Positions 35,694-45,700 of a stretch of DNA of 64,000 nt are shown here, in pieces. The translations under genes and the position numbers were made by a program. Position 1 is the stretch's first letter; every line of letters starts with the position of its first letter. Source of the DNA: Paramicrobacterium fandaimingii (lineage in GTDB: Bacteria; Actinomycetota; Actinomycetes; Actinomycetales; Microbacteriaceae); contig NZ_CP061170.1 of the NCBI RefSeq assembly GCF_011751745.2, positions 2,976,001 to 3,040,000 on the forward strand, read 5' to 3'. The notes beneath the pieces are model-generated. The model did not search any database. It was not told the origin of the DNA and saw only the letters and a program-made list of their open reading frames with translations.

Positions 35694-36692
35694 TCACTGC
35701 GCGGGGCGCGGTGCTTCTCCGGTGGATTGCCGGATCACAAGATCAACGGGAAGCTGTCGGGGAATGTGCGTCGCCTCGGCGCCCTTCCCATCAAGAATGT
35801 TCAAGAGGAGGTCGACAGACATGCGCCCCATGTTTTTACGAGGGAGTTCGATTGTCGTGAGGTTCGGGCGCACGAATGTGGAGACGGGAACGTTGTCGAA
35901 GCCGACAAGGCTCAGTTGGTCTGGAACCGAGACTCCCCGCTCCCGCATGCGATCGAGGATGCCGAGTGCTACGAGGTCGTTGTAGCCGATGACGGCCGTC
36001 GCACCGCTGGCCATGGCAAGATCGGCAGCTTGAACGCCGCCGCCGAATGTCGGGGGAAAGTTACCGAGTTCTGTGAGCTCAACGCCATCGTTCTCGTCGT
36101 TGAACGCACGGAATTCCTCGATTCGCCGGCTGTGCGACCAAGATTGCTGTGGGCCTCCCGCGTAGGCGATCTTCGTGTGCCCGAGCGCCGTGAGATGTCG
36201 AAGCACCCTTCGCATGCCGTCATTGTCGAAGACGATCGACGGCACATCGCCGAACTTTCTGTTCGCCAACACCGTGGGCACGAGAGAGGTGAGCTGTTCG
36301 AGTTCGCTGTCGCTCGAACGTGGCGAGCACATGATGATTCCATCGACCTGCTTGGCGAGCGACCTGACGACAGTGCTCTCAATGCTCGGATCCTCATCGA
36401 AGTCTCCGATGTATACGGAGTAGCCGGCCGCGCGTGCACGCTCTTGCACTCCCTTGCTCACCGCTCCGAAATACGGGTTCTCGAGGTCCGGAATGATGAG
36501 CCCGATTGTTCCGCTTCGTCCGGTGATGAGTCCCCGGGCGTTCCGATTCGGGCGGTATCCCAAGCGTGCGACGACCGCCTCTACCACCACCCGTGTCGAC
36601 TCTGCCACCTTGTGTGGCGCGGCGAGCGCACGGGAGACCGTTGAGATCGAGACACCGGCTTCTTTCGCCACATCCCTGATTGTCACCACCAT
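35694..36692 (-). CDS. LacI-family transcriptional regulator
   Basis: 332 residues from the ATG at 36692 with GGAGGT upstream. The helix-turn-helix TIRDVAKEAGVSISTVSRAL and hinge HKVAES...NARGLITGRSGTIGLIIPDLENPYF are classic. The effector domain follows. It lies between the two divergent hexuronate units, so it probably represses both uxaC and the transporter array until a uronate intermediate binds. Operator-like sites are in the divergent region. Confidence 0.92.
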   Translation of the reverse strand: MVVTIRDVAKEAGVSISTVSRALAAPHKVAESTRVVVEAVVARLGYRPNRNARGLITGRSGTIGLIIPDLENPYFGAVSKGVQERARAAGYSVYIGDFDEDPSIESTVVRSLAKQVDGIIMCSPRSSDSELEQLTSLVPTVLANRKFGDVPSIVFDNDGMRRVLRHLTALGHTKIAYAGGPQQSWSHSRRIEEFRAFNDENDGVELTELGNFPPTFGGGVQAADLAMASGATAVIGYNDLVALGILDRMRERGVSVPDQLSLVGFDNVPVSTFVRPNLTTIELPRKNMGRMSVDLLLNILDGKGAEATHIPRQLPVDLVIRQSTGEAPRPAQ

Positions 36693-36726
36693 GGTGCACC
36701 TCCTCGTGCTTGCCTGTCGTCGATTA

Positions 36727-36759
36727 TGCAAACCTTTTCACTACAGGTCAAGCGTTTCA
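36727..36759. promoter_or_regulatory. Two LacI-type operator-like sites between lacI and uxaC
   Basis: TGCAAACCTTTTCA (36727-36740) fits the TGnAAnnnnTTnCA scheme, and TCAAGCGTTTCA (36748-36759) has the AAGCGTTT core with a central CG typical of LacI-family operators. Both lie just upstream of lacI and on the far side of the uxaC promoter. Confidence 0.55.
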
Positions 36760-36804
36760 TGAATTTTCATTGATGCACCAGCAATCCCGCTCTCAAACTC
36801 TCTC

Positions 36805-36832
36805 TTGATTCCTGCGTTTAGGCGGTTATAGT
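36805..36832 (+). promoter_or_regulatory. Promoter of uxaC
   Basis: TTGATT (-35), 16-nt spacer, TATAGT (-10); close to the main sigma factor consensus. Start of transcription would be near 36839, giving a leader of roughly 77 nt. Confidence 0.65.
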
Positions 36833-36876
36833 AGTCAAACCTCTCGCGACGAAGCGGTTGCGGGACTTTACAAGCA

Positions 36877-36902
36877 ATGAAACAACATAGCTTTTGTTTC
36901 AT
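36877..36902 (+). promoter_or_regulatory. Inverted repeat in the uxaC leader
   Basis: Perfect 9-bp arms ATGAAACAA (36877-36885) and TTGTTTCAT (36894-36902) separated by 8 nt, ending 13 nt before the uxaC start. It can be a repressor site (TGAAAC...GTTTCA) acting as a road-block, or an RNA hairpin near the ribosome binding site. Confidence 0.6.
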
Positions 36903-36915
36903 GAAAGGACGCCAC

Positions 36916-38340
36916 ATGGTGCATCCACTGACGCTCGATCCCGATCGCGCGCTCCCCGCCGAGCCGACGCTGCGTGGCATCGCCCGCGACCTCTACCGCG
37001 GTGTCGCCGACCTGCCGCTGGTGTGCATGCACGGCCACGTTGACGCGGGGGCAATCGCGCGCAATGACGGCTTCGGCGACCCGGCAGAGCTGCTCGTCAA
37101 ACCCGACCACTACCTGCGACGCATGCTTGTGTCGCAGGGCATGACGAACGAACAGCTCGGCGTGTCGCGCATCGATGGTCGGCCCGGAGCGACAGAGACA
37201 GACAACCGTGTGATCTGGCTCCGATTCTGCGAGAACTGGAAGCTCTTTCGCGGCACACCGACGCGGTATTGGCTTGAGCACGAGCTTGTCGAGATCTTCG
37301 GCATCGACACGGTGCCGAGTGCAGAGACCGCGGATCAGCTGTTCGATGAGCTGAGCGAGGTGCTCGCTCGCCGTGAAAACAGCATCCGTCCGCTTTTCAA
37401 CCGCTTCAACATCGAGGTGCTCGCCACAACGGACCCGGCACAGTCGTCGCTTTCTGAGCATGCGCGGCTGGCGGATGACGGGTGGGGCGACAGAGTCGTT
37501 CCCACGTTTCGACCAGACGCCCTCTTCGAGCTGAATCGAGAGGACTGGCGTGAGCAGATTCACGCGCTCTCTCGTGCCAGCGGCATCGACGTGACCGACT
37601 ACGCATCATTTCTGGAGGCAATCGCCCAGCGCCGGTTCGCGTTCGCCGCTGCCGGCGCACGAGCGAGCGACCACGGGCACCAGAGCGCAGACACGTCGCC
37701 TCTCTCGGCTGCCGACGCACAGCGCCTCTTCGCCCTGGCTCTCGACGGGCAGGCGGATGCGGCGAGCGCTGCGGCGTTCGGGGCGAACATGCTGTTCGAG
37801 AACGCCCGCATGTCGCTTGACGACGGTCTCGTGATGCAGGTGCATCCCGGCGTGCTGCGCGACCACCACGGGGGAATTCGCGACGCACTCGGCGCTGACC
37901 ATGGCTTCGACATTCCCGTGACCGTTGAGTTCACTCGGTCGCTGCGCCCCCTGCTCGAGGCGTTCGGCCTCGACCCGCGTTTTCGGCTCATTCTCTTCAC
38001 AATCGACGAGACCGTGTACTCTCGCGAGCTCGCGCCCCTCGCGGGTGCGTATCCGTCTGTGCGTCTTGGCGCACCCTGGTGGTTTCTCGATTCCCCAGGG
38101 GGCATGGCCCGCTTCAGGGAGCTGGTCACCGAGACCGCCGGTTTCTACAACACCAGCGGCTTCGTCGACGACACCCGCGCCTTTGCATCGATTCCCGCTC
38201 GCCACGATCTCGCACGACGAATGGATGCCGGGTATCTCGCGAAGCTCGTCGCGACGGGGATGCTGTGCCTCGACGACGCGCACGAGACAGCGAGGGATCT
38301 CGCGTACGAACTGCCGAAGCTCGCGTACGCGCGCCGCTGA
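36916..38340 (+). CDS. uxaC: Glucuronate isomerase
   Basis: 474 residues from the ATG at 36916, chosen for GAAAGGA upstream. VCMHGHVDAGAIARNDGFGDPAELLVKPDHYLRRML carries the first metal-binding HxH region; WLEHELVEIFGI, VVPTFRPDALF and GAPWWFLDSPGGMARFRELV are further UxaC motifs (amidohydrolase superfamily). It converts D-glucuronate to D-fructuronate, or galacturonate to tagaturonate. First step of the pathway completed by uxuB and the mannonate dehydratase. Confidence 0.93.
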   Translation: MVHPLTLDPDRALPAEPTLRGIARDLYRGVADLPLVCMHGHVDAGAIARNDGFGDPAELLVKPDHYLRRMLVSQGMTNEQLGVSRIDGRPGATETDNRVIWLRFCENWKLFRGTPTRYWLEHELVEIFGIDTVPSAETADQLFDELSEVLARRENSIRPLFNRFNIEVLATTDPAQSSLSEHARLADDGWGDRVVPTFRPDALFELNREDWREQIHALSRASGIDVTDYASFLEAIAQRRFAFAAAGARASDHGHQSADTSPLSAADAQRLFALALDGQADAASAAAFGANMLFENARMSLDDGLVMQVHPGVLRDHHGGIRDALGADHGFDIPVTVEFTRSLRPLLEAFGLDPRFRLILFTIDETVYSRELAPLAGAYPSVRLGAPWWFLDSPGGMARFRELVTETAGFYNTSGFVDDTRAFASIPARHDLARRMDAGYLAKLVATGMLCLDDAHETARDLAYELPKLAYARR

Positions 38341-38391
38341 GCGGTCGACACCTGGCATCCGAAATCATCTCGCACGAGAAGGAGAACACGC

Positions 38392-39621
38392 ATGGCAACA
38401 ATCGAGGGCGCCGAGGTGCTCATCACGAGCCCCGGACGCAACTTCGTCACGCTGCGCATCACGACGAGCGACGGAACGACAGGGCTCGGCGATGCGACGC
38501 TCAACGGCCGTGAGCTTGCCGTCGCGTCGTATTTGAGCGAGCACGTCGTGCCGCTGCTCATCGGCAGCGACCCGCAGCGCATCGAAGACACCTGGCAGTA
38601 CCTGTACCGCGGCGCATACTGGCGCCGCGGGCCCGTGACGATGGCCGCGATCGCCGCTGTCGACGTTGCCCTGTGGGACATCAAGGGGAAGATGGCGGGC
38701 ATGCCCGTCTACCAACTGCTGGGAGGGGCGTCGCGGCGCGGAGCCCTCGCCTACGGGCATGCGTCTGGCTCCGACATCCCGTCGCTGTTCACGTCGATTC
38801 GCAATCATCTCGATGAGGGTTTCGCTGCGATCCGCGTGCAGACCGGCGTTCCCGGACTCGGCCAGGTCTACGGCGTCGCCGGCGATCAGAAGCCGGGGCA
38901 GCGCTATGACTACGAGCCGGCGTCGCGCGGAGCCGCACCCTCGGAGGAGTCGTGGGATTCGCGCGCCTACCTGCGGCACATCCCGACGGTGTTTGCCGCC
39001 GTGCGTGACGAGTTCGGCCCCGAGCTGCCGTTGCTGCACGACGGCCACCACCGCCTCACGCCGAATCAGGCGGCATCCCTCGGAAAATCGCTGGAGCCCC
39101 ACGACCTCTTCTGGCTTGAAGACTGCACTCCGGGTGAGAACCAGGAGGGTCTTCGCCGTGTGCGTTCGCAGACGACGACGCCCCTTGCCATCGGCGAGGT
39201 CTTCAATTCGGTGTTCGACTACCAGACGCTCATCACGGAGCAGCTCATCGACTACGTGCGCAGCGCCGTGACGCACACGGGCGGCATCACAGCGCTCAAG
39301 AAGATCATGGACTTCGCTGCCGTCTACCAGATCAAGTCGGGCTTCCACGGGCCGACCGACGTATCGCCCGTCGGGCAGGCCGCCGCCCTGCACCTCGACC
39401 TGTCGATCCACAACTTCGGCATTCAGGAGTATATGAAGCACTCAGACGACACCCTGCGCGTGTTCCGAACGAGCTATACGTTCGACGGCGGGCTTCTGCA
39501 TCCGGGTGATGCCCCGGGGCTCGGCGTCGAATATGATGACGCGCTGGCCGAGTCGTTCAGCTACACGGCGGCGTACCTTCCGGTGAACCGCCTGCAGGAC
39601 GGCACAGTTCACGATTGGTAA
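38392..39621 (+). CDS. manD: D-mannonate dehydratase, enolase superfamily (ManD/RspA type)
   Basis: 409 residues, GAAGGAG before the ATG. Enolase-superfamily layout: N-terminal cap with [41 protein letters not shown], then [39 protein letters not shown] and [15 protein letters not shown]. The acidic metal ligands of the barrel are in these motifs. It dehydrates D-mannonate to 2-keto-3-deoxy-D-gluconate. Some family members are low-activity gluconate dehydratases or regulators; the uxaC/uxuB context favours the mannonate role. It takes the place of the unrelated UxuA. Confidence 0.87.
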   Translation: MATIEGAEVLITSPGRNFVTLRITTSDGTTGLGDATLNGRELAVASYLSEHVVPLLIGSDPQRIEDTWQYLYRGAYWRRGPVTMAAIAAVDVALWDIKGKMAGMPVYQLLGGASRRGALAYGHASGSDIPSLFTSIRNHLDEGFAAIRVQTGVPGLGQVYGVAGDQKPGQRYDYEPASRGAAPSEESWDSRAYLRHIPTVFAAVRDEFGPELPLLHDGHHRLTPNQAASLGKSLEPHDLFWLEDCTPGENQEGLRRVRSQTTTPLAIGEVFNSVFDYQTLITEQLIDYVRSAVTHTGGITALKKIMDFAAVYQIKSGFHGPTDVSPVGQAAALHLDLSIHNFGIQEYMKHSDDTLRVFRTSYTFDGGLLHPGDAPGLGVEYDDALAESFSYTAAYLPVNRLQDGTVHDW

Positions 39622-39669
39622 ATACCCGGGCACGACTGGTGGTCACCGGAGGTGGCGGATGCCGTTGGC

Positions 39670-41124
39670 CTACGTCTCGCGGGATGCCCACCATTCCTTG
39701 AGGCGACGCGTTGCCTCTTCCTCTCCGAGGATCCCCTCGTCAAGGCGAAGGTCGAGAAGCCATTTGTAGGCCTGCCCGATCTCGGGGCCGGGGCGAATGC
39801 CGAGCACGTCCTGAATGCGATTGCCATCGAGCTCGGGGCGCACGGCTTCGAGCTGCTCTTGCTCTTGGAGCTCGGCGATGCGCGCCTCGAGGTCGTCGTA
39901 GGCGAACGCGAGGCGATCGGCCTTCCGCTTGTTGCGCGTTGTCACGTCGGCGCGCGTGAGCATGTGCAGGCGTTCGAGCAGGTCGCCGGCGTCACGCACA
40001 TAGCGGCGCACGGCCGAATCGGTCCATGCGCCCTCGCTGTACCCGAAGAACCGCAGGTGAAGCTCGATGAGCCGCGCCACAGACGTGATGGTGTCTTTAT
40101 CGAAGCGCAGTGCCTTCAGTCGCTTCTTCGCGAGCTTTGAGCCGACAACATCGTGGTGATAGAAGCTCACAGCTCCACCCGGCTCCAGCCGCCGCGTTGC
40201 AGGTTTTCCGATGTCGTGCAGCAGAGCGGCGAGCCGCAGCACGAGATCGGGCATCTCACCCGGGTGCCGTTTCTTCTCGTGACCGATCGCCTGCTCGAGC
40301 ACCGTCAGCGAATGCTCGTAGACATCTTTGTGGTGGTGATGCTCATCGGTCTCGAGTCGCAGTGCCGGCACTTCGGGAAGCACGATGTCGGCGAGGCCGG
40401 TGTCGACAAGCAGACGGATGCCGCTGCTCGGCGCGGCGGTGCAGAGCAGCATTGCCAGCTCGGCCTGCACGCGTTCGGCCGAGACGATCTCGATGCTCGA
40501 CGCCATGCGCCCCATGGCGTCTTGCACCTCGTCTGCCACGAGAAAGCCGAGCTGGCTGGCAAACCGGGCGGCACGCATCATGCGCAGAGGATCGTCGCCG
40601 AAACTCACCTCGGGTGATGACGGCGTGCGCAATGTGGCGTCGAGAAGGTCCTCGACCCCGCCGTGCGGGTCGACGAGCTTCACCTCGGGAACACGCAGCG
40701 CCATGGCGTTGATGGTGAAGTCGCGTCGCTTGAGGTCGTCCTCGAGCTCATCGCCGAAGGCGACAAGGGGCTTTCGCGTCTCGCCGTCGTAGGCGTCGGC
40801 ACGATACGTTGTGATCTCGACGGTGTCGGTCACGACACCCTTCCCCGCACCCGTCGTGATGCGCGCGCCGATGGTGCCGAACTCACGGCCGATGTCCCAC
40901 TGCGCGCTCGAAATGGGAGTGACGATCTCGAGAATCTCGTCTGGCCGCGCGTCTGTGGTGAAGTCATAGTCATGCACGGGGACTCCGAGCATGGCGTCGC
41001 GCACGGGCCCGCCGACAAGCGAGAGCTCACGGCCGGCGTCGGCGAATGCTGTCGCGACGCGCTGCACGACGGGTGAGTCGGCGAGAGTCTTGAGTCGTTC
41101 GAGGGCCTCAGCCATGTTCACCAT
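39670..41124 (-). CDS. pcnA: CCA-adding tRNA nucleotidyltransferase with HD domain
   Basis: 484 residues from the ATG at 41124; TACGAT lies 7 nt upstream, so probably leaderless. Nucleotidyltransferase motif LVGGPVRDAMLGVPVHDYDFTTDARP, then RRDFTINAMAL and the RNA-binding domain. A C-terminal HD domain is seen as LAALLHDIGKPATRR. It repairs or adds CCA at tRNA 3' ends. Confidence 0.93.
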   Translation of the reverse strand: MVNMAEALERLKTLADSPVVQRVATAFADAGRELSLVGGPVRDAMLGVPVHDYDFTTDARPDEILEIVTPISSAQWDIGREFGTIGARITTGAGKGVVTDTVEITTYRADAYDGETRKPLVAFGDELEDDLKRRDFTINAMALRVPEVKLVDPHGGVEDLLDATLRTPSSPEVSFGDDPLRMMRAARFASQLGFLVADEVQDAMGRMASSIEIVSAERVQAELAMLLCTAAPSSGIRLLVDTGLADIVLPEVPALRLETDEHHHHKDVYEHSLTVLEQAIGHEKKRHPGEMPDLVLRLAALLHDIGKPATRRLEPGGAVSFYHHDVVGSKLAKKRLKALRFDKDTITSVARLIELHLRFFGYSEGAWTDSAVRRYVRDAGDLLERLHMLTRADVTTRNKRKADRLAFAYDDLEARIAELQEQEQLEAVRPELDGNRIQDVLGIRPGPEIGQAYKWLLDLRLDEGILGEEEATRRLKEWWASRET

Positions 41125-41215
41125 GCAGACAATCGTAAATGAGCGAACCGGTGATCGCCCGCCCACCACAGGCAACACGTCAGCGGGCACGCGGGACGTC
41201 GCCTAGTGTTGAGCG
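41125..41215. promoter_or_regulatory. Back-to-back leaderless promoters of pcnA and the SulP gene
   Basis: Minus strand TACGAT ends 7 nt before the pcnA ATG; plus strand TAGTGT (41204-41209) ends 6 nt before the GTG at 41216. Both divergent genes thus seem to have leaderless mRNAs within a 91-nt gap. Confidence 0.5.
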
Positions 41216-42679
41216 GTGACATCTTCTCCTTCCACCCTTCAGGCATTACGACGCCCGCGCGTACTCACCACAGAAGTGCTGGCCGGCATCGTCACAACGC
41301 TGGCTCTCATTCCCGAAGTGATCTCGTTCTCGATCATCGCCGGCGTCGACCCGAAGGTGAGCCTGATCGCGTCGGTCGTGCTCGCCGTCTCGATGTCGTT
41401 TCTCGGCGGCCGTACAGCCATGGTCACAGCCGCGGCCGGTGCCGTCGCCCTCGTCGTGGCGCCGCTCGTCCGCGAGCATGGCACCGAGTATCTGCTGCCA
41501 ACGGTGATTCTCGCCGGGTTCGTGCAGATCGTGTTCGGGCTCTCGGGGCTCGCGCGCCTGATGCGGTTCATTCCGCGTTCGGTGATGATCGGATTCGTGA
41601 ACGCCCTCGGCATCCTCATCTTCGCCGCCCAGGTTCCGCATCTGCTGCACGTGCCCTGGCTCGTCTACCCGCTTTTCGCCCTGACGATCCTGATCGTCAT
41701 CGGGCTTCCCCGGCTGACGAAGGTTGTTCCCGCTCCTCTCGTCGCGATTGTCGTGGTCACCGCCATCGCCATGATCGCGAATCTCGGTGTTCCGACGGTT
41801 GGCGACCAGGGCGAGGTATCGGGCGGCCTGCCCGGCATTACTCCGCTTCTCGTTCCGCTGAACCTCGAGACGCTGCAGATCATCTGGCCGACCGCGCTCA
41901 GCGTCGCGTTCGTCGGCCTCATGGAGACGCTGCTTACCGCGAAGCTCGTCGACGACATCACCGACACCGCGTCGCACAAGGGCCGTGAATCGTGGGCACT
42001 CGGCGTCGCCAACATGCTCGCAGGGCTCTGGGGCGGCATCGCGGGCTGCGCCATGATCGGGCAGACCGTTGTGAACGTGAAGCTGGGGCGTGCTCGCACC
42101 CGCATCTCGACATTCGTCGCAGGGGCGTTTCTTCTGCTGCTCGTCACTGTGCTGAGCGGCGTCATGGAGCAGATTCCCATGGTTGCACTCGCCGCGGTGA
42201 TGATGGTCGTCGCCGTGTCGACGGTGAATCTGCACAGCATCCGCCCCTCGACGCTGAAGCGCATGCCGCTGTCTGAAACGTGCGTGATGGTTGTGACCGT
42301 CGCGGTCGTCGTTGCGACGAGCAACCTCGCGATCGGCGTCGGCGCAGGAGTGATTCTCGCGATCATGCTCTTTGCACGCCGCGTGGCGCACGTCGTCAGC
42401 GTCACGCGCACCGTCACTTCGGGCTCCATCACCTACGCGGTCGTCGGGCCGCTCTTCTTCGGCAGCAGCAACGACCTCGTTGAGCAGTTCTCGTATGCAG
42501 AGGACTCCGGAACGGTGATCGTCGACCTCACGGCAGCGCAGATCTGGGATGCCTCAACGGTGTCTGCCCTGGATTCCGTGCAGGCGAAGTATGACGAGCA
42601 CGGCGTCGAGGTCTCTTTCACAGGCCTCGACGAGAGGTCAACGCGGTTCCACAACCGTCTCTCCGGCACCCTCAAGTGA
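41216..42679 (+). CDS. SulP-family anion transporter with STAS domain
   Basis: 487 residues from a GTG. About 10-11 membrane segments with TTEVLAGIVTTLALIPEVISFSIIAGVDP at the start, and a C-terminal STAS domain (VIVDLTAAQIWDASTVSALDSVQAKYDEHGVEVSFTGLD). Likely substrates are sulfate, bicarbonate or dicarboxylates; not resolvable. Confidence 0.88.
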   Translation: MTSSPSTLQALRRPRVLTTEVLAGIVTTLALIPEVISFSIIAGVDPKVSLIASVVLAVSMSFLGGRTAMVTAAAGAVALVVAPLVREHGTEYLLPTVILAGFVQIVFGLSGLARLMRFIPRSVMIGFVNALGILIFAAQVPHLLHVPWLVYPLFALTILIVIGLPRLTKVVPAPLVAIVVVTAIAMIANLGVPTVGDQGEVSGGLPGITPLLVPLNLETLQIIWPTALSVAFVGLMETLLTAKLVDDITDTASHKGRESWALGVANMLAGLWGGIAGCAMIGQTVVNVKLGRARTRISTFVAGAFLLLLVTVLSGVMEQIPMVALAAVMMVVAVSTVNLHSIRPSTLKRMPLSETCVMVVTVAVVVATSNLAIGVGAGVILAIMLFARRVAHVVSVTRTVTSGSITYAVVGPLFFGSSNDLVEQFSYAEDSGTVIVDLTAAQIWDASTVSALDSVQAKYDEHGVEVSFTGLDERSTRFHNRLSGTLK

Positions 42680-42717
42680 GCGTTGTCGTGTCGGCGCTCC
42701 GTGAGAGCATGTGAGTC

Positions 42718-45700
42718 GTGCCCTTCGACGCGCTCCCCCACATCGCACCGGATTCTGCCGCGCGCTTCGTCTCCGACGCGATGCTTCAACGCGCGCGGTC
42801 GTATGCCGCAGGCGGAGCCGTGACCGACATGGTCTGGACCGCTGACTCACGAATTCTCACATCGAGCGTTGCCGGAACCGAACGGCAGCCATACCGTTGC
42901 ACAATCGCGCTCGTGCCGTCTGGGCAGATCTATACGGTCGAGCGCGCATCGTGCACGTGCCCTGTCGGCCTCCGGTGCAAGCACATCGCTGCAACGCTTC
43001 TGGTCTGCGCTGGGGAACAGCTGCGACGCTCAGCGCAGAAGCCGAACGAGCCCGCGTGGAAATCAGCTTTCGGCACCCCGCCGAGAGCGTCGACAGACCC
43101 TGTACCCTCGACACCGCTCGCGCTCGGTTTCGAGCTGAGGCGGCGTGCCGTATCGACGCGCCGACATGCGCCGCAGACACCGGCAACGGCAGAAGACGTT
43201 AACGACGGCGTTGCTCTCAAAATGCGGGTTCGCCCGCTTCTGCAAGGCAAACGCGGCCGATGGGTCAAAGGAAACCTCTCGTGGCGCACACTCGCGCACC
43301 AGCAGCACCGTCTCGGCCTCGATTCGGAGCAGCTGCTGTGGTTCACGCAGTTTCTCGGTCTCTACGACGCAACCCGCAACCTTGCGCTGTTCGGCGACAC
43401 AGAGACTGTGCCCCTCGATGAATTTCGCAGCCCTTTGCTCTGGACGCTGCTCGCCGACGCCGAGCGTGTCGGAATCACGTTTGCCGGGTTCACGCGCGGG
43501 CTCACGGTGTCTCTCGGTTCAAGCGCCTCAGTGAGTCTCGACGTGAGCTCCGCAGACGATGGGCTTATTCTTGCGCCTCGCGTCACTGTCGACGGCGATG
43601 CATTCCGCGCGCAGAACGTCTTCGCGATCGGCACGAGCGGCGTCTTTACGACAGCGGTTCGCGACGACAGCGGCATCCATGTGACCCTTGCCCCTTCACG
43701 CACTCCCCTCACATCCGAAGCTCTCGCGATGTTGAGCCGAACGGATGCTGTCGCCATTCCGACCGCCGACGTTCCCGAGTTCTTCAGCGACTACTACCCC
43801 CGCGTCAGTGCCGGAATTCCGGTGACAAGCAGCGACGCCTCTGTCGACCTGCCCGAGGTGGCGCCGCCAGAACTCGTGCTCTCGGCAACCTACGGCGCTC
43901 GGGATGCCCTGACACTCGCTTGGCACTGGGAATATCACGACCCGCAGCGCACCCTTCAGCTCGCTCAGAGCCCGGGAGAGCGCCGCGATGCCGACACCGA
44001 AGCCGCGACAAAAGCTGGCGTGGAACGCGCCTGGCCCGACGTGACGTGGGCGGCGTCGCAAGCGCTTCGCGACGTCGAGACTGCCGAATTCACGGAACAC
44101 GTTCTTCCGGTGCTTGAGTCGCTTGAGGGCGTTCGCGTCGATGTCTCGGGCACGCGACCGGAGTACCGCGAGCTCACGGAGTCGCCCCACGTCTCCATCA
44201 CGACTGTTGAAACCGATCAGAACGACTGGTTCGACCTCGGCTTCGTGATCACGATCGAGGGCCGCACGATTCCGTTCATCGATCTCTTCAACGCGCTGGC
44301 CCGCGGCAAGAAGAAGCTGAAGCTCGTCGATCGCACATACTTCTCGCTCGCCCACCCCGCGTTCGACAGGTTGCGCGAACTACTCGACGAGGCTGACTCC
44401 CTCGACGAGTGGGAGCCAGACCATCCGAAGCTCAGCCGCTACCAGGCGAGTCTCTGGTCTGAGTTCGAAGACCTCGCAGACGAGACGCATGAGGCGGTAT
44501 CGTGGCGAAATTCTGTTGCAGCCCTCGCCGGCGGAACAGTCACCGAGACCGCCGTGCCCGAGGCACTGAATGCGGAGCTTCGCCCCTACCAGGTGCACGG
44601 GTTTCAGTGGCTCGCGTTCCTCTGGCAGCACGGCCTCGGGGGCATCCTCGCCGATGACATGGGCCTTGGCAAAACGCTGCAGGCATTGGCGCTCATCACG
44701 CACGCGCGTGAAGAAAAGGGAACGGATGCCGGGGAGCCGCCGTTTCTCGTGATCGCGCCGACCTCCGTCATCTCCACATGGCATTCCGAGGCGCAGCGCT
44801 TCGCCCCGCACCTCGACGTTCGCATCATCGAGGCGACGCAGGGTAAGCGCAAAACCCCGCTCGCCCAGGCCGTCGCGGGCGCCGACGTCGTGATCATGTC
44901 GTACGCGGTCATGCGCATCGACGCCGTGCATGTCACAGAGATGCCCTGGGCGGGGCTCATTCTCGATGAGGCTCAGTTCGTCAAGAACCCCGATTCCAAA
45001 TCGCACGGGGCGGCAAAAGACATTCAGGCTCCGTTCCGCCTCGCCATCACCGGCACGCCGCTCGAAAATTCGCTTCTCGACCTCTGGGCACTGTGCTCGA
45101 TCACCGCTCCGGGGCTCTTCCCTTCGCGGCGCCGTTTCGGCGAAGAGTACGTCAAACCCGTCGAGAGCGGCGAAGCCCCCGAGCGTCTCGCGCGCCTGCG
45201 CAAGCGCATTCGCCCGTTCATGATGCGCCGCACGAAGGAACTCGTCGCTCCCGAGCTCCCAGACAAGCAAGAGCAGACCATCTCTGTCGAGCTCGCCTCC
45301 GACCACCGCAGCCTGTACGACACCGTGCTGCAGCGTGAACGCAAGAAGCTCCTCGGGCTCATCGACGATATGGATCGCAACAGATTCATCGTCTTTCGCT
45401 CCCTCACGCTGCTGCGCATGCTGGCGCTTGATCCCTCGCTCGTCGATACCGAGTACGCGGGCATCACCGCGAGCAAGCTCGACGTGCTGTTCGAACACAT
45501 CGACGCCCTTGTCTCCGAGGGGCACCGCACTCTTGTGTTCAGCCAGTTCACGTCGTTTCTCGGCACCGTCGCCGAACAGCTCGATGCTCGCGGCATCCGG
45601 TATTCGTATCTCGACGGCTCGACGCGGCGTCGCAAGACTGTGATCGACGAGTTCCGCACCGGAGAAAATCCTGTTTTTCTGATCAGCCTCAAGGCGGGCG

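Noticed and set aside
41246..42391. His/Asp/Arg-rich antisense frame opposite the SulP gene
   Set aside because: Typical complement of a hydrophobic coding sequence; no start signal.
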